64,000 bases of DNA from assembly GCA_034687125.1 (NCBI GenBank), contig JAQGBZ010000190.1, forward strand, positions 57,249 to 121,248, given 5' to 3'. The notes under the pieces were generated by a model that did no database searches, was not told the DNA's origin, and saw nothing but the letters and a program-made list of their open reading frames with translations. Every line of letters begins with the position of its first letter. Position 1 is the first letter of the stretch. This stretch comes from Neelides folsomi. Its lineage: Eukaryota; Arthropoda; Collembola; Neelipleona; Neelidae. Position numbers and translations under genes: made by a program. This document shows, in pieces, positions 23,701-37,081 of this stretch.

Positions 23701-26400
23701 GATGAATAGACTCATATAAACTTTATATACATTTTTTTGTATTTAAATACCTGCCAAGATATAATGGTCGCATGTATAAATATTTAAATTCCACATTTAT
23801 TTTCTTTTTTATGAAACTTGATTCAATTTCCTTCGAATAGATTTATCAATTCTTTCCATTGTACCATAATAGACCTATAGTTGGAGTAAGATGGGTCGGA
23901 GAAACATATCCAAGATAATGGGTTTTTTGCCGATAAGAGAAAAAAATGGTTCGATTCCTCCCATTTGCTCCATTGGAGTTTCGGAAGTCAAAACATGAAA
24001 ATTTTTATCTTTCACCATGTGGGATTTAGAAAACATTTAAAAGAAACATTTATGACTCGCTGTGTATTTTTGTAAAAGCGATGGATGAGAAGAGTTGGGA
24101 AGAGATAAAGAAACTTTAAGGTTAGCGTCTGAGAGACCCACACTAGTTAATACATACAGTGTGGATGAGAAGGATACATAGTTGGGATATTGTTTATTGA
24201 AATGGCAAGTTCAGGAAATGAGTGAAGAAGAACTGCGTCTGACATGCCTGTGCGGATGGCTGGAAATAATCGAAGGTCTCAAACACACCAGAAGGAGATT
24301 AACATTGCCCTACCACACGAAGCATATCGCTTATATCAGGATGGGAATAAGATCATCATCACATAATGATTTTTTAATCCTTGCTCACAATATATAGATC
24401 AAACCCATCTTGGAAGGATACACAGCTCATCAATAAGACCAATGTGGGAGCTCAGCGTCTTTCGCCTCGTTCTTTTTACCTCGTTATCTCTACTTACAAC
24501 CAAAGAATCGTCACTTGTTCGAGGAAGGTCTCGGGAATTCGCGTAAGTTGACAACTGTGTTCCCACATTCAGTATGTGTACTACTTTATATAAAATTGTA
24601 GTATATGAAATATGATCATTGGGAGGATCGTTACATAAATAATCCTTATTTTTTATCTCCTTCAGACTCCTATGTACATACTATACAGTTGTATGCAGTA
24701 GTGAATCAGACACTCTCGTTCATTTTTAACTTTCATCTTACTTTCAATTCTTAATCATCCGGAGAGCTGTGCGAACTTGTTGGATCTTCTTATCAAAAAA
24801 TTGATAAGATTATTTTATTTTTTCAAGTTTCCAAATGACGAATCGACATTGTTTTGAACTTGCACATTTGGTACGGGGAATGTTTAAACGAAAGATTTGG
24901 GTCTTGGTGGTGGAGGACCATTAAAAAAAGAGGAAGGTTACAGTAGAAATAAAATAGAGTGATAGATGTGGGAGTTGGGAAGTCTACCTAAAGGATCCGT
25001 GGGAGTGGTAAGTGATAGTGAGAGGATGCTGGCTCTCTTACGTCTCTTATCTCCATCACACGGAGAACGATATTGTGCAAGGGACGAGAGAAAGTTGATT
25101 CGGAAATAAAATGTTGGCCCAAGTTCAAGGGCGGCTCAATGAATAATAAGCACTGCACACGAAGGAGAGAGATATGCAAAAAAGACGTAAACGTGGCTCA
25201 TCATTAAAACTCCTAACCCACCAATCCTTCAAAAAATAATAAACAGAAGTGATCGAAGATGAAGTTATACACAGACGACAAGGATCATCTCCATATATCA
25301 CATCCATTACCTTATTACCTTCTAAAACTCAAACATTGCTATTTTAACATTGCTCTAACATTCACCATCATATTATGGAATATTCTCGACTCTCCATCTT
25401 TATGATCCAGAATACTCACACATATCACTTATATGAACATTAGAATAAATTAAAGCGTAGTTAAACAATTCTTAAACTCATCTGATTGCAAAATCCGACT
25501 GGATAAAGCAAAGAGTATTAGAGCTATAAAGAATCATCATGATGGCATTAATGTAAATCATGCAATCAGACTGATATTCTAATATATTGGAACATGGTAC
25601 ATGGCATACAAAAGTATAATGTAGAATCTCGGCTTCAATTTGGATAAATATATGCGAAATTAAACGAAGATGAAAGTAATGCAAATTATAGCTCCTAGTA
25701 GCCCTCTTATTACATTTAAACATCAAATGAGCATGTGAAAATCTTTGTTTGGTATATCTCTGTACTTGGCTGAATTATAGTTTAGCTATATTGGAATCAC
25801 AACCCATAAGGTGTTTGTTTAGCCCTCATATTGTACAAGATAGCATGGAGGATTGATAGAAATAATGTTTATCCAGAATGGGTTCGTGGTATTTCTATTT
25901 GCCTCACTTTCGCAACCTCACCGTTCCTCCCTCATTTCCATGAGAATGGAACGAAGAGGAGTGTTGAGGGGAGCCTTGTTCAAAAATGAAGACTCGACAA
26001 GACAAGGTTAACCTTTTAAATGAATAATATCACCAAACTCACCTTATTGATAAAGATATGACTTCTTTCACTCAAGTCGCAATCTCTTCTTCCTCCATTC
26101 CGATCACTTTAAAGATCCTCAACCACACCGAATGTTTCATATGAATTGCACATAGCAACTTTTGATTCAATGTTCAACAACTTCAACTGTTCCAAATCCT
26201 CACTTCCTTTATCATATCATATGCCTTTTGTAATATTTTGAATGGGGGAAACTCAAGTTTATTGAATTTAAATGAAAATTTGAAAAAAAGGAGAAGGTGG
26301 AAAATGCGTGGATTGTGGTGGTAAAGAAGTTAAGTAATGATCTGAAGGTAAAGAAAATTCTCAATAACAACGTAGTGGAGATATATAAAGAACGTAAAGA
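17776..26400. other. Gene desert upstream of PRDM1, proximal part
   Basis: No protein gene recognised on either strand. Short open frames here have no splice context or family resemblance. A (GAA)6 run is at 22536-22553. The stretch is either a long 5' intron or the cis-regulatory region of PRDM1. Mixed islands of more balanced composition, for example 22590-22690, may be conserved elements but I cannot show it. Confidence 0.5.
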
Positions 26401-26560
26401 AAGGGGAGAACTCTTGCCTTGTCGGCTCTTTTCCTTCGAATGGGCCGAAGCCGGGGAGAAGGCGGAGAGGGAGAGGAGACGAGCCGAAGGTCGGCTCCCG
26501 GCACTGACCTACATCCTATCCACAATACCCGGGACCAGGGCATACGCATTCCCCTATGCC
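26401..26560. promoter_or_regulatory. GC-rich island with TCGGCTC/GAGCCGA repeats
   Basis: A ~160-bp GC-rich block in AT-rich surroundings. The heptamer TCGGCTC is at 26422-26428 and 26491-26497, and its reverse complement GAGCCGA at 26481-26487, the last two forming a 7-bp hairpin with a 3-base loop. Candidate regulatory element or non-coding exon; function not shown. Confidence 0.3.
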
Positions 26561-27446
26561 TCACTCTTCTTCTCAATGGCTACGCTGTAATCTCTCGGCA
26601 AACACCGTTTAAAAATCCCAGGGCCGATCTTCTCATTCTTGAAACCTGCCTTGAAGGTTCCTTCGTAAGCACTTAAAATACCATGAGAAGTTCTTGCCTG
26701 AATTAACCTAATGAATTGGCTGTATTGGAAGCAAAGAAAATATTTCGATATAGCTAAACCCAATAGACATTCATGAACCTGTCGGGCAAATTGCGATAGG
26801 AGCAGCTTATGTATTAAAAACTGCCTTATATATATTTTTTATAAAGAAATGAATAGTGAATGATTTGTCGGACTCTCGGAACTTTATCCAGTTCAACCTC
26901 AAGCTCAAGTACACAAGATTTAAGGTCAATTTTGGAAACCTGGTTTCAATGTCTCGTCGCATCGTAGAATAAATGTAACATAAAGGTAAATACTAGAAAA
27001 ACATTTTTCCTTGTAAATAATTCAATATTCATCGAATATCCATCTTGTCCTTACTTTCTGTAGACTTTGAACAAGGAATGTTTTATATGTCTTGAAAAAC
27101 AATTTCTATTATTTAAGCTTTGGATAAAGCATATTTTATTTGTGTGCTTTAATAATGAGAGTGTAGTGTGTTTGAATTACCACCGTGGAACTCAAATACA
27201 AATGAGTATTTTAATCCAATTTCGATGAGTTAAAAATTCATGCAACACCGAGGGCATTTTATGAGTTAGGGAATTCTCTCTCGACTTTTCCTCATGTCTA
27301 ATTTAACGGAAAGCTCGAGAGTGGGTCGGGGCTCGGGATCCACTTGAATCCCGAAATTTCCCTCGCCATTAATAAACTAAGGACCTTCTCTTCCATAATT
27401 AAAGATTGCATAAGCTAATGAGGAAAAAATAAATTGAAAAACATAC

Positions 27447-27592
27447 CTTAGTTAGTAAGATCTGGTTAAAGTGGGTTTGACTGAAGATGAGTTGTCGGCT
27501 GGTCCTTCCTTCGACGATTGTCCTGGACTGAGATACTTTCGAGATTCTTGATTGATTATCGTAGCTGGACGCTCCTCGGGACAGGAGGAGTT
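27447..27592 (-). other. Candidate upstream (5') exon, probably of PRDM1
   Basis: On the minus strand this 146-bp block is preceded by a long pyrimidine tract ending TTTTTATTCCAG and followed by the donor CTAAG|GTATGT, both near consensus. It is richer in GC than its flanks. Spliced to the PRDM1 exon at 17775, one frame stays open through the block and joins the PRDM1 frame (…QILLTK then ER then the annotated Met), but it contains no ATG. It could therefore be 5' UTR or an N-terminal extension begun in a further upstream exon. The link to PRDM1 across ~9.7 kb is inference. Confidence 0.45.
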
Positions 27593-30500
27593 CTGGAATA
27601 AAAAGAAATAAAAGATTTAAAACACTTTGAACAAAGGTAAAATAAAACGTAGGTAAATTCAATAAAACGTATATAAGGTGAAATATGAAAAATATGAATG
27701 AACAAGGCCCTACTTTTTCCCTATAGGTCAACGTTGAACTGACAAAAGCGAAGTTATTAATGAAAGGAGGAAGAGCCTTCATGGACCTTTTTACTTGATC
27801 TAAAATTAAAAAAATGGAAGACACACGGGCTGAGAACATGGGGGACTCGTTTTTTCTCATCAAGAGCCCTTCAACTGACCTTCCATGGGAAAGGAGACGA
27901 AAATACCAAGTTCGAGAAATCAATTCCAAGAAGAGAGGGAATGCCAGAAAGACCAAGAAGGAAAAGGTCTTCTGGAGAGTTAATCCGGTGGAATCAAGGC
28001 AGCAAAGGAGTCTCCAATAATCTGCTCATTTTTTTCAATGTCAAATACTGGGCCAAGGTATGTAAATAATAAATAGTATGGACATGTAAATATGATAAAT
28101 TCAATTACAATCCTCAATATGTATGTCTGGGCTTTTTGGAGGAAACCTTTAATTTATTTATCTCTCATTCATTTCAACTTATTATTTATATTGAAATAGA
28201 GCTTAAAAATTTAAAATCTAATCTGTAAGAGCTAATCAAGTAATGTGTGTCGGTTCGATATATGTACTTTAAAGACAATTTTTAATCAATGACATATGTT
28301 GATTTTGTATATTATTTACAGAATTTATCCTGGTGCATCTCTGCACCACGTCCGGAATCAAAAATAGTGATGGGGTTTTTTACTTCAAAAAATTTCTGAT
28401 TGGTATATATGTATGTATGTGTATTGTATTTTGTTTCCAATATATTTGTATTACCTACATGCTAGGATGACAATATTTGAACTTTATATCAGATCTAAAC
28501 AAAATCTTGCCACTAATACTATATACATTATGTAAGATATATAGAATATCCTGAATCATGTATTGTTACAAGCTTAAAATCTTTGGGGCAAAGTTTGTAT
28601 CGATTTGGAGGATGCAAAAATGTTGAAACGACTCTAGGAATATTGATTCTTAAATCATTTATATGTATCATATAGAGAATCTCTGGAATGATTTACATAG
28701 TTCAGTGATACAATAACCAACAAGGAAATGATCTCCCATCCAAATTCACAAATAACTTCTTTAGTTCAATAAGAATAGCCATGCGAAAAAATGCGTTTAG
28801 CCCAACGCACTCGAATGTTGAGTCATTTTTTATTCCCTCAATTTATGTATCATAATAATGGTAATATTTTGATAAAAATAACCATCATTTGAATTTGGAA
28901 TATTTAAGCCAAAGAATGACAAAGGAGAGAATTTGTTTTCTTGGGTTCTCTGATAAATCTCAACCATAATATATAAATACATAAGTAGTTCTGTGGGTAT
29001 GTTCAAGGATATTTTAAGAGTACCTAGGTATAAACTGTTTTGTTATGTAATGTTGGTTTGTAATCAGATAAAAGCAAAATGTAAAATAATCTATCCAGGC
29101 AAAACTATTTTCAGGAATATGCCTCATCGTATTGTAAATCATAACACATACACAAGACCATTTTTTCCTTACTTTTTAAGTAAAAGGCATCGAAGGTTCC
29201 GACACATTAGGATTAAATAATAATAATACTCCTTGGATCCTCCTGGTTGAAAGGAGTTTTAAAGGATGGTCAGAGTTTTAAAGAACATTGGGGATTTGAA
29301 AATCGGAGAGTTTTTTCTGAGAAATATTTACTTTGTTTCTCGATGCAAGTCCCTAATATAGCTTTCGGTTTGGAAAGTCACTTTTCCTGGAAGTCTCTCC
29401 TTCGTCCCAACCCCTTAAAGAACAAATGGCGTTGGAGGAGACGAAGGAGAGGAACCAAACAGCCGCAGCGTTCCTTAAAAAAGCTCCTCTCTGAGGGCAG
29501 CGACCCCAAAGGATTAAGTAAGTCACCAAAGGCACCTTCAATCCCTCATTCACCCCCCCCCCCCCCCCACACTCCTCCCTCATGAAACTGATGATTGTCG
29601 TGGAGCTTGAACACTGAAGAGATAATATATGGTGGCCAATGCGGCGAGGTCCCCTGGTCGAATTCCTAAAATAATTGGTGACAAAGGGCTCTTTTTTAAA
29701 GTTCAGTAACCTTCAGTTTCAATTCGACTCTTCAAGGCCTTCTTGACATTTTTAGCCTCCAAACTTGACCATTTCGCCTTTTTACTCATTTATTACCTCC
29801 ATGGAATGGTTCGTTTTACTCACATTCAATGAAATGCTCTTACTTGCAATTTGCTTTTTTCTATGTAGTACTTATCAATTGGTTTTATTTAACTTTCCAG
29901 CCGCAATGGTCACTCAATATATGAACGAAATTTTTCTTCCACCTCCTGTTGGGACATAACCCAAAATATCAAATATGTGATATTACAAATATATATATGT
30001 ACATTGTTTAGAATTGTTCGATTGTAGACAACTTGCACTTGAAAAACTTTTTGATTAATTGTTAATGCTTTAAAACCAAGTCCTAAACTTGAACGATATT
30101 TTGTCACTTTTACTGCTTATACATAGTACCATATGTAGGATATATTATGTTATTTATGAATTATGATTCGACTCATATTGATCCGAAACGTATAGATTTT
30201 TTATTTCTCGTTATCTTCATAAATGCACGCAGAAAAGGAACTCGTTGTCAGCTCAATATCTCAGAAACGGTGGTAAAATAACACCCAGAGTTCTTATAAT
30301 TTTAGCCTATTTCTAACTATTAAATCAAGTTACATTAAATAATAAGTGCAATACGCCTAAATACTTAATAGAAGCCGCAAGGGGAAATCTCCTTAATTTT
30401 GCAAAATAGGCATTCTTTATTGATCTAAATACCTCAAGCTTTTGATTCTACCACATGGAAAGATATTCAAAAATGAATGAAACTACCTCTACGAGTTGAT

Positions 30501-33500
30501 CAAAAGAGATTATAATCCTTTGCATAATATGAAGGCATTGACACAAAGAAGGGATTTAATGGGAGTCTCGTCGGCGGTGAAGAGTTTAATGAAAGGATGG
30601 CTCTGTACACATGGTTTATTAAAAAAGTAAAAGATTTGCAACGGGAAAGAATCCTGATTGGAAAGTATGTAGGAGAATGAACTTGGTGAATACAAGAGGT
30701 AACAGTAGGTTTTCCCTATTATCCAACCCACTCATTGTGCCTAAGGACGTCATATAATGGATTGGATAATATGAGGAGGGTCGTAAGGGAACTAACTGTC
30801 GATGACTTGGAAGTTGGTCAGTGGAGGTGGCTGCGGCGGTAAAGAGACTGGGTCACTGTCACTACCAGTTCAATGAACCTGTCCTACAAAAGTTTCATTC
30901 TCCTCGGCTCTCACGGGACGATGAGCATGATGAGGATTCCCATCCACTCCATACTTCCACTCTTCCCATTCTTCTCGAGTGAGAGAGATAACTGGGAGTC
31001 GAGTTACATAACGGGGTTGTTGAATTCCCCTTCCTACCTTATTCCTCTCGCTCTGGTCGAGCAAATAGACCGCAATGGGGAGAAGCCGCCAACTGTCAAT
31101 GCCATCATCTGACCAACTCCCTTTTTCCTTCCTCTCCGTCAAGATCAATCGATTAAACGAGACGAATGAGAACTAACGACTTCATTTTTAAATCACTCCC
31201 ACCATATCACACCTTCGAGATGAACCCAACAATAAAAATCCTCTACCAGACATTGATTCGCTTTCAAATGGGGATTTTTTTTATCGTTTCTTTGCTCATT
31301 ACGACTTCCTCGTGACCAATATAACACCAATTGCCTCTTGGAGTTATTACATACCATACAGTTAGCTAATGGAAGTGTTAACATGAGGTCATATGCTCTT
31401 CAATCTTCTTTATAACTCTCCGCTCATTATTGATTTCTCGGAATGAATGGATGAGTTGAAGTAAGGATATAAAATTCTATTAAATAAAATATGTATTCCC
31501 AGTTACAATGTGAATATAAATAAAGATGGAACAATCCGCCTCGTGTCCGACCCCTTTCCGCAGAGGTTGTTTGGTCGTTCATTAAGGAATCTTCATGGCC
31601 TTTTAAATTCCTCCACTTCGTCACATTTGGGATGAGATGAATGACTTTTGTATAAGGATTCGAATGCCATAATATTCTCTTCATTTCACCCAATTTTTGC
31701 GCTACTTTAATTTCCTCACGCGACCATCTTGATTCTCAATTCAATTCTCAATAAGTATCATGATAATTGAAAGAGTTCAAGTGTTCAAAAGTATTCCGCT
31801 ATTTGAAATCTCATGATGGGCATTAGAAAGAATTAATGTAATTATTCTACACGTTATTGCATTCTTGTTCATCGCCTTCAATTTCCAAGATTACTCCACT
31901 ACGATGTCTTTAAATGTAAGGTTCAGTTAAGGGTTGGTTTGGCTTGGTTTGCAGAGGTGCAAAGTGATACTTTGATAAGGTTTTTAAAGCGGATTAGGAA
32001 GATGACGACGTGACTCACTGGCTCAAACTTTGTTCTCTTCCTCATCAACCCATTTTAGAAATAATGGAAGCCTTTGGCTCCCTGACTAATCCCATACGTC
32101 AACTTCATTGACAGCTCCGCTCATGAATAATACCATCGTTATATTGAAGAACAATGACTACTTTAAATATTTCTAATTTCTATTCAACCTCCACTTATAT
32201 TTAATGATTAAAATGCTTGGATTTTTAATTGAGTTTTTAATCATCACAAGAAAAAATGAATCAATTCCATTTAACCCAAATACTTAATCTTATATAAGGT
32301 GAATGGAGTTTAATCACCCAATGTATAATCTAGTTATAAAGGCCAATCAATGCGTTTAATTGGCTATAAAACCACAAAAGTTAACCTCAAACCTTCGCAT
32401 CCCATACTTAAGCAGTTAACGTCTGCAGAGTGAATTACTAACCCTCAGACAGACAGAGGTTGAAAGGCATGGCGTTAATTACACTCCCTAGTTATTTCCT
32501 ATATGACTCTTTTGGACTATTTCAGGTGATAACAATATTATAAGAAATGGGTAAGAAAGTTCTACACCTTGGCAAGTTACAATTGAGGGTTATAATTAAT
32601 ATAAGAGAAGGGGAGCGATAAGGAAAAGGACCGTCTGAAAGCCGAGAAGGAAATGCCATCGTAATGCATTATGAGGTAAACTCTCTTTTGTGAACGTCTC
32701 CTGCCACGACTTCATAACTCTATTTGTCCCTGAACTCTTCTTGAACTTCAAATTGTATTGCTATTGACATTGGTTCATGCTTCGTTGCCTTTTCTTAATT
32801 TCAACCAATTGCTCCAAACCCTAAATGTATCAAGTAAACACTTATTACAAAAGGAAGTACAACAAGGGTAAAAAATATAAAAAAATAAAATAACATCTTT
32901 GTGTTAGCGTAGGAGTAAACGGAAAAACAACGAATTTGAATGCTAATTTCGATCAAGTTGTGCAATTAAAGGAAGTTTCGAAAGTTTCGGTCTTCATCTG
33001 TTTCCAACTTTTGACAGGCTAATTGCGATGAGGAACGGAGTAAGACTCGAAATACGAGTAGGGGAAATGGCATTTGAAGGGCGAAGGGATTTTGACACAA
33101 GGCAAACACAGATAGTAGTCGATGGGGGTTCATCGACCTGAAGGCCTTTACAGGTAGAGAGGCTATAATGGAATATGAAGGCATACAAACAGGTATATGG
33201 AAGGGCAAACAGGTACTTTGACGGCTGAGAGACATTCGGAACCTTTAAGGCTGTTTCTCTCGCCTTGGACCCTTTCTTCTTCTACTGGACAACATTACAT
33301 CATCCTCTTGCCATCTAAATGGTTTCTTCGGAAAGAATTTCAATTTTCCTAAGAGAAGTGCGGAAGTTCTGTGGAAATTGTGCAATTTTAAAGCCAATTA
33401 GATAAATAAGTCGACCGGAGCAAGGAAAGAACTTTCGTCATAAATATATTGCCTATACACAAGTCATTCTTAAATGTCTTTTGTTATTGGTATACCCAAA

Positions 33501-36447
33501 TTGGACATTCTGATATATGTATTTTATTCCGTGTAGTACTCTACATATGATATGAAAAGTTGTACATGAGTATATTTACGATATTTATTTTACTATAAAC
33601 ACGATAGTTTATCTGAGAACTAAGGTATGACTTTATTGTCTATGGGTAAGTATTATATGGACCTCATAAAGTCTCATCTTCATATTGAAGATTTTAATAA
33701 CAGCGAGGACGTGAATTTCCTGGATAGCTTTCAACGGCTCAATCGATTATCTCATGTAGGAAAAAGGGAAAAAGTATATTTGATGAGTTCCTGGGGAAAT
33801 TAAAGTTGAACTTGTATGAGCTCTCCTGCCCAATTCGCAGTTGGTCTTTTCCCTATTCACATCCATTCCATTGAGTCACATTTCCATTCAGGGCGAGGTT
33901 CATATTCAATGAGGAACCGCGATGAGTAATTGAGGAAATTGAGGGAGATTCGGTAGGAATATTAAATGAGCTCTTCTGTACAATTCATGATTGCATGTGT
34001 AGAGGATTCTCATATATGCAAATATTCTCCAAGTTATTCATCCTTTCAGTTTTCCCAACTTAATATTAACATGAGCAGTGGAGTACAGATTTGAGAACTT
34101 TGCATAATACACATGTATACAAATATTCTGAGTGCAAGCCTTATGTAATACTAATATAAAATACTAATATGTAGACAATAAAGCCTGATATGTATTATAC
34201 TATATTTAATATGAACATACCTTTGAATATTTATATATTGTATTTGTGAATTAATGATATGACTAAAAGTAAAACGAGTTGTGTATAAAGAGCAAATAGT
34301 CAATATGGAGATGTTCATAGTTTAATATGCTTCATTACTTCATCCATTCATTAGTTATGGGTTGTTCAAAAAAATGATCAATAATTGTTTAACGAAGAAG
34401 TTCTGTACGAGAACGTTCCTTGTCTATCAAAAGTGAGTTGACCCGTGGAAGTGAGGGAACTCTGCATAAGCCCAAGTCACTAAATTACTATGTGCATATA
34501 AATCAGGAATTAAACTCTCGTTCCAAAGCCACCTTCTTGAACCGAAGAGGTTTCCAATCTGAGGGCCATTGCCATTGTTGAAAAGAGGCGGCGAAACACC
34601 TTTGGCAAAAATCCCTCCACAACCAAACTCCCATACGTGCAAATGAGGAAAGAATGCATACATAAGTGGAGTGTATGGATGGTCGTCGTCTCGCCTACAC
34701 TGGCGTTTATCAGAAAGGAAAATCTGACTTGATTCATTCCACGGGATTTATTAAGTTGAATCCCGTAAATGAGAACCGCCCTTCTTTAGCACAACATTTC
34801 TTCATTCACTCTGGGCAATTGTTCAGAGTCTCAACGTCTGTTATAATTATTATCTCTTGCCCTTATAACATTTCTTATTTATTAAACGTGAGATTCCGCA
34901 AGTTTTGCAAGGAATGAAAATTAGCAAATGGTTTATACTCGTGAAAAATATCTAAATATCCAAAAGGCAAATCTTCCCGTTTTCGCTAAGATGATGCAGG
35001 TGAGATGATTATCGCCTAATCCCTCACTTCCCACTGTTCAATCTCTAACGCTTCCCTGAACATCCGAACTTTCTGGTGAATCAATTCCAAATCCCTTCCT
35101 TTAGGAGAGGAAATTACGAGGTCATTATACGTGAACAACCTACACATAGCACTTTACATTTTAAAGTGCCAAATTTTGGATGTTAAAGGTTGAATTGATT
35201 ATATGAATTTTCCTTTTCAGCAGCTCGCAGCTTGGCCCTATGCGAAACAGTAAATGAAGGTGTGGGGATTAAAAAGGCAGCAAATTAAAAGTATGGAGAA
35301 TTATGAGCAACTTGATGAACAATTTTTTTCCACAGATTTCATTAGTGAGAATTACGTCAGTTTTAAATATAGCTGAACATTATGAGAAAGGATTACCATA
35401 ATATGAATTCACTTGTTCTCCCGAGTTCATACCCCTCTTGTATGAAAATTGTGCAAGTAAAAGTGGAAGTGGAAATGGTCGGAGCAATAGAAATGGAAAT
35501 TTACTGGATTCCTCATAAACTCAGACAATTCGTATAATCATTCTTAAGGCATGGCACTCCTTTGGAAAAGGGCAAAGGACTGTTGACGATTCCTCTTTAA
35601 AACCATTCAAAAACAATTTCACGAATTGCCTATTACTTTAAAACTGTAATAAGACGACAAGTGAGTTCAACGTCGTGTGCATATCTTCAAAACCTCATGT
35701 CACCGTCATATAATATAATAAAATATTATACAATATACCATACATACTTAAAGAGGTACAGAAGGGTATATCGTTTATATAACAATACATAATAAATACG
35801 ACAATACTACAAATTTGGTATATGCTACATAAGAGTTGTATTATGTATCTTATAAATATGGTAAATGTACATCGAGTATGGTATTGTTTATATGGAACGG
35901 CTGTAAATAAAGGTGTTTGATATATTAAAGGTGTGTGAGTAAAAGGTGTAAATATTCTTATTGTATTTGTTTAGTATAAGTAATATTGAAAGAAAGTCTT
36001 TGGTGTGATTGTGAGACGGAGAGTTGTAACGGGACGAAAAGGAAGGAAGAATTCTCTCATTACATTTACTAAAGGCGCCACACCCCTTCGTCTTCTCCAT
36101 CATCTCTCAACCCTTTTTCTTTCTCCCTCCTGCCCATTTACATGTCTACGCAAGCAACAATGAATCCTTAATATTTCCTATCCATCTCGCTACTAATTGT
36201 TAAGGATGAATCTAAGTCAAGTTGAAGGATTCATTCATGAACTTTAGTGAACAATAAAGTTCCTTGGCGTCAGTTCATGCGAATTTCTCATTTCCGACTC
36301 TCATTAAACTTTTTTATTTATTTATTAATTTTTATTAGTCTTAAGTAGTTAGACAAAGTAAATTAATACAACGTATAATACTTGATAAGTTCATCTTCTT
36401 AATAACAATGTTATCTTATTTAGCAGATAAAAAAATGCATTATTTAC
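27593..36447. other. Gene desert, middle part
   Basis: No protein gene recognised. A GC-rich block lies at about 29390-29580, containing a run of 16 C at 29553-29568. A TATG-type short repeat is near 28410. The rest shows no structure I can support. Confidence 0.5.
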
Positions 36448-37081
36448 TGTGAAAGTACGATAAGTTCGGCAGTTCGATTTTTCATAAATTAAAATATTCT
36501 TAGTAACAACATAAAATTTTAACTTATTTGCCCTGGCCTTGGTATTGATTAACACTTTAAGAATATGAATAATTAGAACCTTATAATAATATAACTTTAT
36601 TTAATAACTGAGCTTCAACATGTTAAATTAATTATGATCGAATTAGAAATTTTAAAAACTATCATTTTTGACAATAAGCACAAAACATCTTTCCTCCCTT
36701 TCTGGCTGTAACCCATTTTTTAATCCGATACATGCGGATTGCGGATTGGGAAAACTATAGGTAAGTATATATAGTTTCATTATATAGATATTTGACTAAT
36801 ATTAAATATATAGGAAAGAAGTTGCTGTTTTGTGTTTATTGTCAGAAATGATAATTTTTAAATTTTCTAATTCGATCATAATTAATTTAACATGTTGAAG
36901 CTCAGTTATTAAATAAAGTTATAATTATTATAAGGCTCTAATTAATAAGGTTCTAATTATTCATATTCTTAAAGTGTTAATTAATACCAAGGCCAGGGCA
37001 AATGAGTTAAAATTTTATGTTGTTACTAAGAATATTTTAATTTATGAAAAATCGAGCTGCCGAACTTATCGTTCTTTCACA
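36448..37081. mobile_element. Foldback element with ~250-bp inverted arms
   Basis: The left arm (36448-36695) and the right arm (36812-37081) are near-perfect reverse complements. Each begins TGTGAAAG and shares landmarks such as ataagttcggcag, ttgccctggccttggtatt and cttcaacatgttaaatta. The right arm has ~17 extra bases (a local duplication near 36930-36950) and a few substitutions. The 116-bp spacer has no open frame. There is no transposase, so this is a non-autonomous foldback or MITE-like element. I could not identify a clear target-site duplication. The low divergence between arms suggests recent origin or arm conversion. Confidence 0.85.

Noticed and set aside
23948-23958. GGTTCGATTCC, an exact tRNA B-box-like word
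   Set aside because: The bases around it do not form a T-arm (AATGG versus CCTCC) and there is no A box or acceptor stem at the right distance.
27399-27956. 185-codon minus-strand open frame
   Set aside because: Only the 27447-27592 part has splice signals. The rest is low-complexity hydrophobic reading of AT-rich DNA across a clear acceptor tract.
29247-29585. 112-codon plus-strand frame with Arg- and Pro-rich runs
   Set aside because: The runs come from GC-rich simple sequence (GGAGGAGAC, C16). No splice context or family resemblance.
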